This document shows, one piece after another, positions 7,999 to 17,568 of a stretch of 64,000 bases of DNA (its first letter is position 1; every line of letters begins with the position of its first letter). Below the pieces are notes generated by a model. It did no database searches. It was not told the origin of the DNA and was given only the letters and a program-made list of their open reading frames with translations. Made by a program: the position numbers and the translations under genes. The stretch covers positions 40,577 to 104,576 of the forward strand of contig JBGCEO010000038.1 of the NCBI GenBank assembly GCA_045106475.1. The letters run 5' to 3'. Source of the stretch: Granulosicoccus sp045106475. Lineage in GTDB: Bacteria > Pseudomonadota > Gammaproteobacteria > Granulosicoccales > Granulosicoccaceae.

Positions 7999-9480
7999 AT
8001 GCACGAACCGCTAGCTTTAGCACAGACGCTAACTAACACTTCTGCTGCAATGACTCACAATTCTGCCTGCACGGCCCGAAGACTCCCACGGCTAAACCTT
8101 CAGCGCTTTGGTTTTCTCCCGGGCTGCCTGCTGCTTTCGCTGTTCCTGATCAGTGCCTGTGGAGTGCGAAGCGATGAAACCGGTGGAGGTTCGGGTGACA
8201 GTTTATCAAGCAACCTGGGCAATCAAGGCACCGCATCAGTGAATGCTACTCCAGGCAGGACTGCACCGTTGTCTTGCGATATCGACGACATGAAGAATTG
8301 GGTTTACGCCAATATGCAGGATTACTATCTATTCTATGAGCAAGTTGATCAAACATTGAACACAGCTGCGTATAACACTGTCGAGAGCCTTATTACAGAC
8401 CTGCGAGTCGCACCATTTGACACCTTTAGCTATATCACCGAGGAAGTCGAATACAACGCATTCTTCAACAATGGAGAGACATTCGGATTTGGTTGGCTAT
8501 TCCATCAGACAGATAACAACGAATTCTATTTCTCATTGGTTGAGCCTGGCTCGCCGCTGTCACTTGCAGGTGTACAAAGAGGAGACCAGCTCATAGCAAT
8601 CAATGGTTTTGATATGCCTGATTTTCTGCAACTCTCATCTGCAGACAGAACTGAGATTCTGGGCACTGGCGATCAAGTGGTTACCTTGTCTCTCACTATC
8701 GGCAAACCCGCTGGAAACTCTTCAGTCGTATCGGTTACTAAAGCGATCTATTCACTGGACACAGTCCTGGATACACAGATCATCGAACGCAATGGAATCC
8801 GCATAGGCTACTTGCACTTTTATCAATTTCTGGACACATCAATAACAGAACTGGCAGATGCCTTTGCCAGCCTGGCCGCTGAAAACGTGAGTGAAATCGT
8901 TGTTGATCTTCGCTATAACGGAGGCGGTCGAATATACGTAGCCAATGCACTCGCAAGCTACCTACTCGGAACCGGAAACACGGATAAGGCGTTTACAACC
9001 TACTCTTTCAACAGCAAATATCAGCTACAAAACGAAAGTGTCAGATTCGAGAACATGGTCAATGCACTCGATATCAATCGAGTATTTGTCTTGCAAAGTC
9101 AAAGTACCTGCTCTGCGTCAGAGCTGATCGTCAATGGTCTTCGTCCGTTTATGGATGTAATAACAGTTGGCAACACCAGCTGTGGTAAACCTTACGCAAC
9201 TGCACCTAACGCAGCCTGTGGCAAGGTCATGAATGCACTGGAAATCGAATTGGTCAACGCTAACGGCGTAGGTGGCTACTTTAATGGCATATCAGCAGAC
9301 TGCCCTGCTAGTGAAAACGTTGCACAACAGTTGGGAAATACGAATGAGAACCTATTGGCCACAGCACTGGAATACATCGACACTGGAAGTTGCTCAGCGG
9401 TTTCGGCACGTTCACTCGCTAAAAAGCAAGTAGTGCCTGAACTGGAACTACCTCAATGGAGGGCACTGGGATCCCTGTGA
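7999..9480 (+). CDS. S41-family peptidase (C-terminal processing protease type), lipoprotein
   Basis: This exported serine protease is predicted to be lipid-anchored: a hydrophobic segment ends in the lipobox LISAC. A PDZ-like region follows (GSPLSLAGVQRGDQLIAINGF), then the S41 domain with VVDLRYNGGG, the serine motif STCSASELIVNG and a downstream GNTSCGK lysine, matching the Ser/Lys pair of tail-specific proteases. The ATG at 7999 has AGGGTG 5 bases upstream. Other in-frame starts are GTG 7924, ATG 7972 and ATG 8050, the last giving the most typical signal peptide. Several cysteines in the last 120 residues suggest disulfides. It stands alone, divergent from the signalling pair. Confidence 0.85.
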   Translation: MHEPLALAQTLTNTSAAMTHNSACTARRLPRLNLQRFGFLPGCLLLSLFLISACGVRSDETGGGSGDSLSSNLGNQGTASVNATPGRTAPLSCDIDDMKNWVYANMQDYYLFYEQVDQTLNTAAYNTVESLITDLRVAPFDTFSYITEEVEYNAFFNNGETFGFGWLFHQTDNNEFYFSLVEPGSPLSLAGVQRGDQLIAINGFDMPDFLQLSSADRTEILGTGDQVVTLSLTIGKPAGNSSVVSVTKAIYSLDTVLDTQIIERNGIRIGYLHFYQFLDTSITELADAFASLAAENVSEIVVDLRYNGGGRIYVANALASYLLGTGNTDKAFTTYSFNSKYQLQNESVRFENMVNALDINRVFVLQSQSTCSASELIVNGLRPFMDVITVGNTSCGKPYATAPNAACGKVMNALEIELVNANGVGGYFNGISADCPASENVAQQLGNTNENLLATALEYIDTGSCSAVSARSLAKKQVVPELELPQWRALGSL

Positions 9481-9534
9481 CACAGTCACTAGCATTGCTT
9501 GTGCATGTAACACCCAGGGAATAGCCAAGGACAA

Positions 9535-10944
9535 CTACACATCAATCGTTTTTCCGGGGTTAAGCAGATTGTGAGGATCCAGCGCACGCTTTATCGCACG
9601 CATCGTATCCACGGCGGCATCACCGTGTTCGCGACGCAGGTACTTTAACTTCCCCATACCTATGCCGTGTTCGCCTGTGCAAGTACCACCCAGTTCAAGA
9701 GCTCGATTTACCAGCAGCTCATTGAGTCCAAGCGCCTCTTGCATCGCATCATCATCACCGGGCGCAACGCAGAACAACATATGGAAGTTTCCATCCCCGA
9801 CATGACCTAATAACTCAGACTGAAAGGAACTGTCAATCATATTGTCTCGTATGTACTCAATAATTTCAGCCAGCTTTGATATGGGAACACAGACATCAGT
9901 TGTCATGGCTTGGGTACCCGGATTAGCCGCCATTACCGCATAGTAAGCATCGTGCCGTGCTTTCCAAAGCATGGTTCGCTCTTCCTCTTTTTGAGCTTCA
10001 CAAAATTCCCCGCTACCATATTCTGTGGCCAGTTCCTTAAACAGTGACACCTGCTCATCAACTGAGAGTTGTGTTCCATGGAATTCGAGAAACAAGGTAT
10101 CCCTCTCAGGATATTCAGTTTTACTATAAGCGTTGATCGCTCGCATATAGGCCCTGTCAACTAGCTCGATACGCGCCATGGGCAGGCCTATCTGAATAAC
10201 ATCCATGACCGTTTTGACGGCATCACTGACTGACGGGAAATCCACGACTGCTGATTTAATGACTTCCGGTAGTCCGTGCAATCTGAGTCCAATTTCGGTG
10301 ATGATTCCTAATGTGCCCTCAGAGCCGACCAACAAATGAGTCAAGTCGAATCCTGCCGATGATTTTTTAGCCCGCGAACCTGTTTGTACGATGTTGCCGC
10401 CCGCGTCAACATAGGTCAGCGACATAACATTCTCTCGCATGGTTCCATAACGCACAGCATTAGTGCCAGATGCTCGTGTAGCCGTCATGCCACCGATCGA
10501 TGCATCAGCTCCTGGATCAACCGGGAAGAACAACCCCGTGTCTCGAAGCTCAGTGTTCAGCTGTTTGCGAGTCACCCCTGCCTGAACCCTGCAATCCAGA
10601 TCCGCTGCATTGATTGAAATTACCTGATTCATTTGAGACAAATCAATACAGATACCGCCTGCCAGAGCTTGCAGGTGGCCTTCAAGCGAACTGCCCGCTC
10701 CAAACGCAATGATCGGTACCAGGTGCTCAGCGCACACCGCCACAATACGTGCAACCTCCTCTGTCGAATGTGCAAAACACACAGCATCAGGCGAATGAAC
10801 CGGGTGCCAGCTTTCACCTCTACCGTGCTGTTCCAGTACACTCTGACTAGTGGTGATTCGCGCGCCCATCCACCCGGCAATATCCGCTATGACCAGATCA
10901 ACGTCTGATTGTGGGCCGCGTTTCTGTAAAAGAGGTTTGTTCAT
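9535..10944 (-). CDS. dld: FAD-linked D-2-hydroxyacid (D-lactate) dehydrogenase
   Basis: This is a flavoprotein of the GlcD/DLD family that oxidises D-lactate or a similar 2-hydroxyacid, passing electrons to cytochrome or quinone. The ATG at 10944 gives 469 aa. The longer frame adds 50 unrelated residues. The FAD_binding_4 domain (about 50-190) has PIIAFGAGSSLEGH and VDPGADASIGGM. The C-terminal domain has GHVGDGNFH and GEHGIGMGK, both diagnostic. The protein ends in LNPGKTIDV as in homologs. The exact substrate is not certain: glycolate and 2-hydroxyglutarate enzymes share these motifs. It is divergent from the histidine phosphatase gene 80 bp away. Confidence 0.88.
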   Translation of the reverse strand: MNKPLLQKRGPQSDVDLVIADIAGWMGARITTSQSVLEQHGRGESWHPVHSPDAVCFAHSTEEVARIVAVCAEHLVPIIAFGAGSSLEGHLQALAGGICIDLSQMNQVISINAADLDCRVQAGVTRKQLNTELRDTGLFFPVDPGADASIGGMTATRASGTNAVRYGTMRENVMSLTYVDAGGNIVQTGSRAKKSSAGFDLTHLLVGSEGTLGIITEIGLRLHGLPEVIKSAVVDFPSVSDAVKTVMDVIQIGLPMARIELVDRAYMRAINAYSKTEYPERDTLFLEFHGTQLSVDEQVSLFKELATEYGSGEFCEAQKEEERTMLWKARHDAYYAVMAANPGTQAMTTDVCVPISKLAEIIEYIRDNMIDSSFQSELLGHVGDGNFHMLFCVAPGDDDAMQEALGLNELLVNRALELGGTCTGEHGIGMGKLKYLRREHGDAAVDTMRAIKRALDPHNLLNPGKTIDV

Positions 10945-11024
10945 AATAGTTGCGATACTGTAGAAGAGCTCTAGGGTCCATAATACATCAGGCCAGAAAA
11001 CTACCGAGCAGGAGAAATAAGAAA

Positions 11025-11735
11025 ATGAGTATGTTGTATCTGGTGCGTCACGGTCAGGCCTCCGCCGGCACCGATGACTACGATAGGCTCTCACCCATCG
11101 GAAAACGTCAATCCGAACTGCTTGGCCAGTGGTGGCACACTCAAGGCTTTGTACCCGATGCTGCGCATCATGGTTCGCTTGTTCGTCAACGCCACACCGC
11201 GGAGCTCGCTCTGACAGATAGCCGCGTAGAGCGTCGGGAACACCGCGGACTCAATGAATACAATCACCGGGTCATCGACACACACTTCGGCAGTGGCTGC
11301 CAAAGTGATAATCCTGAGTCTATGACCTTTGACCACTACACCAGAATTATGGCCAAGTGGAGAGACCATGAAAGTAGCGGTGGCCGGGATAACGGCGAGT
11401 CCATTCCACCTAGTGAGGCATCGATTCACGAAGGCACAGCTATCGAACCCTGGTCGCAATTCATGGATCGAGGCTGGGAAACGGTAAAAGAACTACATGA
11501 ACCAGGTGAAACTACGCGTCATGAAGTCTTTTTTACTTCCGGTGGAGTCATAGCCACATTGCTTTCAACTGTTCTGGGTCTCGATTTCGCCCATACCATC
11601 GACGCCATCTGGCGCATCAGGAACTCATCCATAACGACACTTCATTTTGACGGTAAACATGCGCGATTAGTTGATTTCAATACGGTGCCCCATTTACAGA
11701 ATCAAGCAGATCCTTCGTTAATCACACTGATATAA
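11025..11735 (+). CDS. Histidine phosphatase family protein
   Basis: The 236-aa protein begins MSMLYLVRHGQAS, where RHG carries the histidine that becomes phosphorylated. The second catalytic histidine is likely in HEVFFTSGGV near residue 163. Members include phosphoglycerate mutases and broad phosphatases. The substrate is not evident here. ATG 11025 has GGAGA with 8-9 bases spacing, and the 25-codon upstream extension has none. The aminotransferase gene follows after 42 bp on the same strand, so the two may be co-transcribed. Confidence 0.82.
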   Translation: MSMLYLVRHGQASAGTDDYDRLSPIGKRQSELLGQWWHTQGFVPDAAHHGSLVRQRHTAELALTDSRVERREHRGLNEYNHRVIDTHFGSGCQSDNPESMTFDHYTRIMAKWRDHESSGGRDNGESIPPSEASIHEGTAIEPWSQFMDRGWETVKELHEPGETTRHEVFFTSGGVIATLLSTVLGLDFAHTIDAIWRIRNSSITTLHFDGKHARLVDFNTVPHLQNQADPSLITLI

Positions 11736-11777
11736 ACTTCTCCCGATCAAGCTCTCTGGATTGAAATAGACGCAATC

Positions 11778-13133
11778 ATGAATACTTTAGAAAACGACGA
11801 CAGGCAATATGCCCTGCACCCATTTACCAACTTATCCAAACACCAGAAAGATGGACCATTCCTGGTGGAAAAAGGTGAAGGTATCTATGTTTGGGATGAT
11901 CAGGGCAACAAACTGCTTGAAGGCATGTCCGGGTTATGGTGCACAGGCCTGGGCTTCAGTGAGCAGCGTCTGATCGATGCAGCAACGAAACAATTTGCCT
12001 CCTTGCCCTACTCACATATGTTCACCCACCGCTCCACTCCTCCAGCTATCGAGCTTTCAAGAAAACTTGTAGAACTTGCACCCGAAGGAATCGGTAAGGC
12101 TTTTTTTGTCAACTCTGGGTCAGAGGCAGTCGATGCAGCCATAAAGATGGCCTGGTATTACAACAATGCACTGGGCCGAACTCGTAAAAAAACCATCATC
12201 TCCAGACATCGTGCCTACCATGGGATCACCATAGCCGGCGGCAGCCTAACCGGACTACCGTTTGCACATGAAGGTTTCGATCTACCCGCCATATCAGTCA
12301 TACATGTAGAAACACCTCATGCCTATCGGCATGCGCACGAGGGTGAATCAGACGAAGCCTATGCAACGCGTCTAGCAGATTCTCTCGAACAACAAATACT
12401 AGAGGCAGACGCAGATACTATTGCGGCATTCATTGCCGAGCCTGTGATGGGTGCCGGTGGTGTACTCATTCCACCGGCCGATTATTTTCCAAAAATTCAA
12501 GCAGTATTGAAACGCCACGATATACTTTTTATAGCAGACGAAGTCATTTGTGGATTTGGCCGCACCGGTAACATCTGGGGATCTGAGACCTACTCTATCA
12601 AGCCGGATATCATCACAACAGCCAAGCAGCTTTCATCCGCCTACCTTCCAATCGGTGCCGTGCTGGTCACTGATCACTTGTACGATACCTTTGAGAAGTA
12701 CAGTGATAGTCTGGGTGTGTTCGGAACAGGTACTACCTATGGAGGTCATCCGGTTTCTGCCGCTGTTGCACTGGAAACCTTGCGCATCTACGAAAGTGAC
12801 GATATCTATGGTCAAGTACGCACTCGATCTTCGCACTTCTCCGAACGCGTACAGGCTCTACAAAATCATCCTCTTGTTGGGCACAGTAGATCCGTAGGTT
12901 TAATCGGTGCTATAGAACTCGTCGCAAATAAAAGCAGCAAAGAAGGCTTTCCAGCAGAGGACAAAATAGCGGTGCAAGTCATGGCGGCTGCACGCAAGCA
13001 CAATCTGATTCTACGTGCTCTACCAGGTGACACGGTGGGATTTTGCCCACCGATGATCATCAATGACGAACAGATTGATGAAATGTTCGATCTAGTGACT
13101 GATGCGCTAAATGATGTACACAGGGCGCTATAA
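11778..13133 (+). CDS. Class III PLP-dependent aminotransferase (omega-transaminase type)
   Basis: This 451-aa enzyme moves amino groups between an amine or omega-amino acid and a keto acid such as pyruvate. It opens with HPFTNLSKHQKDGP and shows FFVNSGSEAVDAAIKMA, RHRAYHG, IAEPVMGAGGV and DEVICGFGRTG, the last holding the PLP-binding aspartate. The catalytic lysine lies in TTAKQLSSAY. The pattern fits the group annotated as aspartate aminotransferase family or beta-alanine/putrescine-pyruvate transaminases. The substrate is unresolved. The gene converges on the ABC ATPase gene across a shared terminator. Confidence 0.88.
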   Translation: MNTLENDDRQYALHPFTNLSKHQKDGPFLVEKGEGIYVWDDQGNKLLEGMSGLWCTGLGFSEQRLIDAATKQFASLPYSHMFTHRSTPPAIELSRKLVELAPEGIGKAFFVNSGSEAVDAAIKMAWYYNNALGRTRKKTIISRHRAYHGITIAGGSLTGLPFAHEGFDLPAISVIHVETPHAYRHAHEGESDEAYATRLADSLEQQILEADADTIAAFIAEPVMGAGGVLIPPADYFPKIQAVLKRHDILFIADEVICGFGRTGNIWGSETYSIKPDIITTAKQLSSAYLPIGAVLVTDHLYDTFEKYSDSLGVFGTGTTYGGHPVSAAVALETLRIYESDDIYGQVRTRSSHFSERVQALQNHPLVGHSRSVGLIGAIELVANKSSKEGFPAEDKIAVQVMAAARKHNLILRALPGDTVGFCPPMIINDEQIDEMFDLVTDALNDVHRAL

Positions 13134-13172
13134 AAAAACACTGCGCTACCAACTTGTTGTCTGGTAGCGCAG
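13132..13172 (-). terminator. Intrinsic terminator of the ABC ATPase gene, probably bidirectional
   Basis: A perfect 11-bp stem (CTGCGCTACCA / TGGTAGCGCAG, 13141-13172) has a 10-base loop. Read on the minus strand it is followed by TGTTTTTTT, a good U-tract. It lies between two convergent genes and begins right at the aminotransferase stop codon. Confidence 0.85.
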
Positions 13173-13185
13173 CTCGATAGCTTTA

Positions 13186-14298
13186 CTATGCGGCGTTTTG
13201 CCGACCTGCTGAAGTAGTTCTATGGTAAGCCATGCCCTGGTCATCAAACAGATAACAGTTCTCTGATGCAACATGCAACACAATATCGTCGCCGTGTTTG
13301 CTGGCATCAATCCCAGGGCGCTGAACGACGAAGTGTTCCATACCGCCACACTGGCCATACAGATAAGTTGATCCACCCAGCCTTTCAGCAACATCGACTG
13401 AGATAGGCAAATCAAAGTCTCCTTGATCACTGCCGGCATCTTCAGGTCGAATTCCCATGGTCGCCTTGGAGCCTTCAACCGCGCGAGCTGCGTCTACTGC
13501 CAAGGTTGCCGTACCCCCTCCTGGAAGCTCGACGACCGCATGATCAGCACTACCTTCTCGCACCACAACATCAATGAAATTCATACGCGGAGAACCGATA
13601 AAACCCGCCACAAACAGATTATCGGGATGATGATACAGCTCCAGTGGTGAACCGATTTGTTCTACATGCCCTGCCCTTAAAACTACAATTTTATCTGCCA
13701 TCGTCATCGCTTCAACCTGATCATGTGTCACGTAGATCATGGTTGCATTGAGTTGATTGTGCAGCTGGGCAATGCGTAAGCGCATCTCGACGCGTAATTC
13801 CGCATCAAGATTAGACAGTGGCTCATCAAACAAAAATACATCGGGATTACGGACAATGGCACGCCCAATGGCAACACGCTGTCGTTGCCCACCTGACAGA
13901 TTCTTGGGTTTTCTGTCGAGGAGTTGATCCAACTGTAAGGTTTTAGCAGCTTGTGAAACCTTCTGTTCAACCTCTTCTTTGGGTGCCCCTCCCATGCGCA
14001 AACCGAAACCCATATTTTCAGCCACGGTCATGTGTGGATAGAGCGCATAAGATTGAAAGACCATCGCTATACCACGGTCAACGGCCTCAACATGGGTGAC
14101 ATCACGCCCTTTTATATGTATTGAGCCTTCAGAGATCTCCTCCAGCCCTGCAATCATGCGAAGTAAGGTAGATTTTCCACACCCTGAAGGACCAACGAAT
14201 ACTATAAATTCACCACTGGGCAGTGTCATATCCACACCATGAATTACCTCAGCTTCGCCGTAACGCTTGAACGCTTTGCGTAGTTCTACTTCAGCCAT
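13186..14298 (-). CDS. ABC sugar transporter ATP-binding protein (MalK/UgpC type)
   Basis: This 370-aa ATPase energises a CUT1-type sugar importer. Walker A is GPSGCGKST (about 36-44), the signature LSGGQRQRVAIGRA, Walker B VFLFDEPLSNLD and the H-loop YVTHD. A C-terminal TOBE/regulatory region follows from about residue 235, as in MalK and UgpC. No permease adjoins it. The matching binding protein and permeases lie 8-11 kb away at 22.0-25.3 kb, beyond the IclR gene and the galactoside enzymes, so it most likely powers that importer. MalK-type ATPases can also serve more than one importer. A 124-bp leader region separates it from the IclR gene end. Confidence 0.9.
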   Translation of the reverse strand: MAEVELRKAFKRYGEAEVIHGVDMTLPSGEFIVFVGPSGCGKSTLLRMIAGLEEISEGSIHIKGRDVTHVEAVDRGIAMVFQSYALYPHMTVAENMGFGLRMGGAPKEEVEQKVSQAAKTLQLDQLLDRKPKNLSGGQRQRVAIGRAIVRNPDVFLFDEPLSNLDAELRVEMRLRIAQLHNQLNATMIYVTHDQVEAMTMADKIVVLRAGHVEQIGSPLELYHHPDNLFVAGFIGSPRMNFIDVVVREGSADHAVVELPGGGTATLAVDAARAVEGSKATMGIRPEDAGSDQGDFDLPISVDVAERLGGSTYLYGQCGGMEHFVVQRPGIDASKHGDDIVLHVASENCYLFDDQGMAYHRTTSAGRQNAA

Positions 14299-14422
14299 TG
14301 TCTCCTTAACTCCTACAGGTCAGGTTTAATTTCGTGGTCTTTCAAAGTAAACAGGATGGTAAATCAGCTTTACTTTGCTTCAGGTATTCAAACTCTTCCT
14401 TTTATTTAATCAAAATTACTGG

Positions 14423-15259
14423 TCAATGCGAAGAATCCACTCTGTTACCTGTGTGTGGTGCCAGGCGACGCGACACTTCTGCAGCAGCCGCAACAAGAGA
14501 TTCTCGCCATTGCTCAAGATCATCCTCACTGGTTCTGAAGGCAGGAGCCGTTATACTCATACCGGCTATGGCTTGACCAGTGGCATCTACAACAGGCGCT
14601 GCTATACAGCGAGTGCCAAGAAATCGCTCTTCTGCATCAATCGCAAACCCCCGTTGACTAATTAGACTCAACTCTTTCAAGAGTGCCGCTTTATCAGTTA
14701 TTGAGTTGGGCGTAAGTCGAGCAAATGATATTCGGCTTATGATGTCCTTACGTTGTTTGTCATCGCACCAAGCCAACAACACTTTGCCTATCCCGGTGCA
14801 ATAAACAGGCTCACGATTCCCTACACTGATTGAGTGACGCACACTGCGTGTGCTTTCAACATGATCGATAACTACAACGTGAGTATCTGCAAGCACCGCT
14901 ATCTGAACCGTTTCCCCGCTAAGCGCATTGAGCGCGATCAATTGATCACGAGCCAGGACCCGGATATCCGATCGTGTCCAGATACGGTTAGCCATTTCTA
15001 AAATACGATAACCTGCCGACCAGGTTGACGATCGCTCGTCGAACTGGAGCAGTCTTTCGTCTGCCAACTCTTTGAGGAGTCTGTGCAAACTGGCTTTGGG
15101 ATACCCGCTAACGTCCTCCAGCTCAGCAAAACGAAGGGGACCTTCAGCAACGACTATGTCGAGTAGTTTAATTGCACGAAGCACTGCTCCGCCCTGCCGC
15201 CGGGGTCTGGCTTCCGGTTCGACATTTTCCGATGTGGCCGATTTCGATTTTGCGCTCAT
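14423..15259 (-). CDS. IclR-family transcriptional regulator
   Basis: The 278-aa protein has an N-terminal winged helix-turn-helix (GAVLRAIKLLDIVVAEGPLR, then GYPKASLHRLLKELADE, about residues 25-75). The IclR effector-binding domain follows (IAVLADTHVVVIDHVES, GIGKVLLAW, RGFAIDAEERFLGTRCIAAPV, AIAGMSITAP). ATG 15259 has AGGG 5 bases upstream. The longer frame adds 61 unrelated codons. It is divergent from the galactoside operon, and the shared intergenic region holds a perfect palindrome, TGGAACATTGTTCCA, of the kind bound by IclR proteins. It probably represses the operon and itself until a galactose-related signal binds. Confidence 0.9.
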   Translation of the reverse strand: MSAKSKSATSENVEPEARPRRQGGAVLRAIKLLDIVVAEGPLRFAELEDVSGYPKASLHRLLKELADERLLQFDERSSTWSAGYRILEMANRIWTRSDIRVLARDQLIALNALSGETVQIAVLADTHVVVIDHVESTRSVRHSISVGNREPVYCTGIGKVLLAWCDDKQRKDIISRISFARLTPNSITDKAALLKELSLISQRGFAIDAEERFLGTRCIAAPVVDATGQAIAGMSITAPAFRTSEDDLEQWRESLVAAAAEVSRRLAPHTGNRVDSSH

Positions 15260-15286
15260 CCAAACCCTGCGAAAGTGGTTTTTCAA

Positions 15287-15333
15287 TTGACAGCCTTTGA
15301 CCGTCGCTCTTATAATTTTGGAACATTGTTCCA
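15287..15333 (+). promoter_or_regulatory. Sigma70 promoter of the galactoside operon with overlapping IclR-type operator
   Basis: The plus strand shows TTGACA (15287-15292), an 18-base spacer and TATAAT (15311-15316), both consensus hexamers. Two bases later comes the perfect 15-bp palindrome TGGAACATTGTTCCA (15319-15333). It would cover the transcription start and block RNA polymerase when occupied. IclR-family operators are often of the form TGGAA-N5-TTCCA, and the neighbouring divergent gene encodes an IclR protein. Confidence 0.78.
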
Positions 15334-15429
15334 CCATTATCGAAAAGGTGCAAATCTCAGTGCAAAATTCACCGAGCATTAAGCGCCTCTCAACGAACTT
15401 CTTTCTACCATTTACGAGTGTCCGCCCGG

Positions 15430-17568
15430 ATGTCAAGCCCACCAGCCTATTGGCGCCTAGACGGCGCTTCTACGACATTGCTTGTCATTCAAGACCACCA
15501 CGTGCCGAGGTTGTTTTGGTGTGGCAGCAAACTGAGTAACAATATCGAGCTGCAATCCTTGTTGGCCCACGATGATGAAGCACTGGCATTTGGCGGGCTC
15601 GATCAGGTCACACCTCTATCACTTTTCCCACAGGCAAGCACGGGCTATACAGGTTCTCCCGCGCTAAGTGGGCATCGCAATGGCTGTCAGTTTTCGCACG
15701 CTTTTACGACAACACAAGTAAACCAGGTCGATAATAGACTGAACATCGAGTTAACCGATGCTAAAACGCAGCTTGCGCTAGTTTTAACGCTAACCCTGGA
15801 TCCTGAAAGCGATGTTGCCCGACTTCAGTCGACGCTAACGAATACGGGCTCCTCCGGCTTTACTGTCGATTGGTTGGCAAGTGCAACACTTCCGCTGCCA
15901 AGCCCCTATCGGGAATGCCTCACCCACCACGGACGCTGGGGACTGGAGAATCAACCTCATCGTCGCGCTATAGCTCCAGGCAGAATAGATATCAGCAATC
16001 TGCATGGCCGCACCAGTCATGAACACGCGCCCAGCCTGATTTGTGGTACCACAGGATTCGGCAACGACAGTGGCGATGTGATGTTCGCTCACTTGGCGTG
16101 GAGTGGCAATTTCAGTATGCGAGTTGAACGGCTCAGCAATGGAAACATTTCATTGCAAGCCGGCGTCTTGTTTCTGCCAGGAGAATGCATTCTGGAGCCG
16201 GACCAATCATTCACCACGCCAGAAGTCATGTTCACGCGCGGTGATGGCATGAACGTATGTACACAACGCTTCCATCAATTCGCACGCTCATCTATTCTGC
16301 CTGAATGGACTCGAAAACCTCGCCCGATACATGCCAACAGCTGGGAAGCTCTTTATTTCGATCAAGATACAAACTCGCTCTATTCATTGATTGATGCAGC
16401 GGCAGGTGTAGGTGCAGAGCGCTTTGTACTTGACGATGGCTGGTTCAGACACCGGCGCTCGGATAATGCAGGTCTGGGTGATTGGTTTGTAGATGAAACA
16501 ATATACCCAGAGGGCCTTCAGCCCGTTGTTGACCGGGTGCGTCAACATGGTATGCAATTCGGTCTCTGGTTTGAGCCGGAAATGGTTAATCCAGATAGCG
16601 ATCTATACCGCCAGCATCCTGAGTGGGCACTGCATGTTGATGGCATAACCACGCCGTTGGCAAGAAGTCAATTAGCCTTGGACATTGCCAATGAACAGGT
16701 TGCGGACTACTTGTTCGAACGCATCAGTTCACTGGTTCATGAGTATTCCATTGACTATATAAAATGGGACCAAAACCGGGATCTTGTCTTACCCGGAGAC
16801 GGCTCTCGAGCACGCGCTGCCGAGCAGCCCAAAGCTCTGTACAGTTTGCTCAAACGAATATTGGCTGTTTGTCCCAAGCTGGAAATCGAATCTTGTGCCT
16901 CTGGTGGTGCGCGCGCCGATCTGGCTGTGTTGGAACACACCGGGCGAATCTGGACTTCGGATAACATTGATCCCATTGAAAGGGCCAGAATCCAACAAGG
17001 ATTTTTACGCTTCCTGCCACCTGAGATCATGGGAGCCCATGTCGGACATAAAACCGCCCACTTGACAGCACGCGATACTAATCTGCATACGCGCGCTATC
17101 GTGGCACTACAAGGACAGTTCGGGTTCGAACTCGACGCACGTCGACTGAATTCACAAGATGTCATTACCTTGCAGCATTACACGCAACTCTACAAGGCCA
17201 ATCGTGACTGGATGGCCAGTGCCAGATATTGGCAGATCTCAACCTATTCCAAGGCTTTGATTGCCTGTGGCAACGTCGATGCAGAGCAAGACCATGCACT
17301 CTTCAGTGTTATTGCGATAGGCAATATGCACCCAACCAGACCGGGACATTTACCACTTAGCGGTCTTGATCCTGATAAGCGCTATACGTTAACGCTTGAG
17401 AGTATTAACGTTTCTGAACTAGCGCCTTTTAACAAACTGATTCCAACATGGTGTGAACAGCCTCTCGTCACTACCGGCGAACTGTTAATGCAACTGGGTG
17501 TACCCTTACCCGTCATGCCACCTCAGTCAGGTTTGCTGATTGGCTGTCACCGAGATATCGGAGTATGA
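15430..17568 (+). CDS. Alpha-galactosidase, glycoside hydrolase family 36
   Basis: This 712-aa cytoplasmic enzyme releases galactose from alpha-galactosides such as melibiose or raffinose. The catalytic barrel shows YIKWDQNR (nucleophile Asp near 446) and WTSDNIDPIERARIQQG (acid/base Asp near 509). WFEPEMVNPDSDLYRQHPEW and ESCASGGARADL are also typical of GH36. Beta-sandwich sequence precedes the barrel from about residue 20. ATG 15430 is favoured. A GTG four codons upstream (15418) is possible, and neither has a clear Shine-Dalgarno. No signal peptide is present. Its stop overlaps galK by four bases, so the galactose made here goes straight into the Leloir enzymes encoded next. Confidence 0.92.
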   Translation: MSSPPAYWRLDGASTTLLVIQDHHVPRLFWCGSKLSNNIELQSLLAHDDEALAFGGLDQVTPLSLFPQASTGYTGSPALSGHRNGCQFSHAFTTTQVNQVDNRLNIELTDAKTQLALVLTLTLDPESDVARLQSTLTNTGSSGFTVDWLASATLPLPSPYRECLTHHGRWGLENQPHRRAIAPGRIDISNLHGRTSHEHAPSLICGTTGFGNDSGDVMFAHLAWSGNFSMRVERLSNGNISLQAGVLFLPGECILEPDQSFTTPEVMFTRGDGMNVCTQRFHQFARSSILPEWTRKPRPIHANSWEALYFDQDTNSLYSLIDAAAGVGAERFVLDDGWFRHRRSDNAGLGDWFVDETIYPEGLQPVVDRVRQHGMQFGLWFEPEMVNPDSDLYRQHPEWALHVDGITTPLARSQLALDIANEQVADYLFERISSLVHEYSIDYIKWDQNRDLVLPGDGSRARAAEQPKALYSLLKRILAVCPKLEIESCASGGARADLAVLEHTGRIWTSDNIDPIERARIQQGFLRFLPPEIMGAHVGHKTAHLTARDTNLHTRAIVALQGQFGFELDARRLNSQDVITLQHYTQLYKANRDWMASARYWQISTYSKALIACGNVDAEQDHALFSVIAIGNMHPTRPGHLPLSGLDPDKRYTLTLESINVSELAPFNKLIPTWCEQPLVTTGELLMQLGVPLPVMPPQSGLLIGCHRDIGV

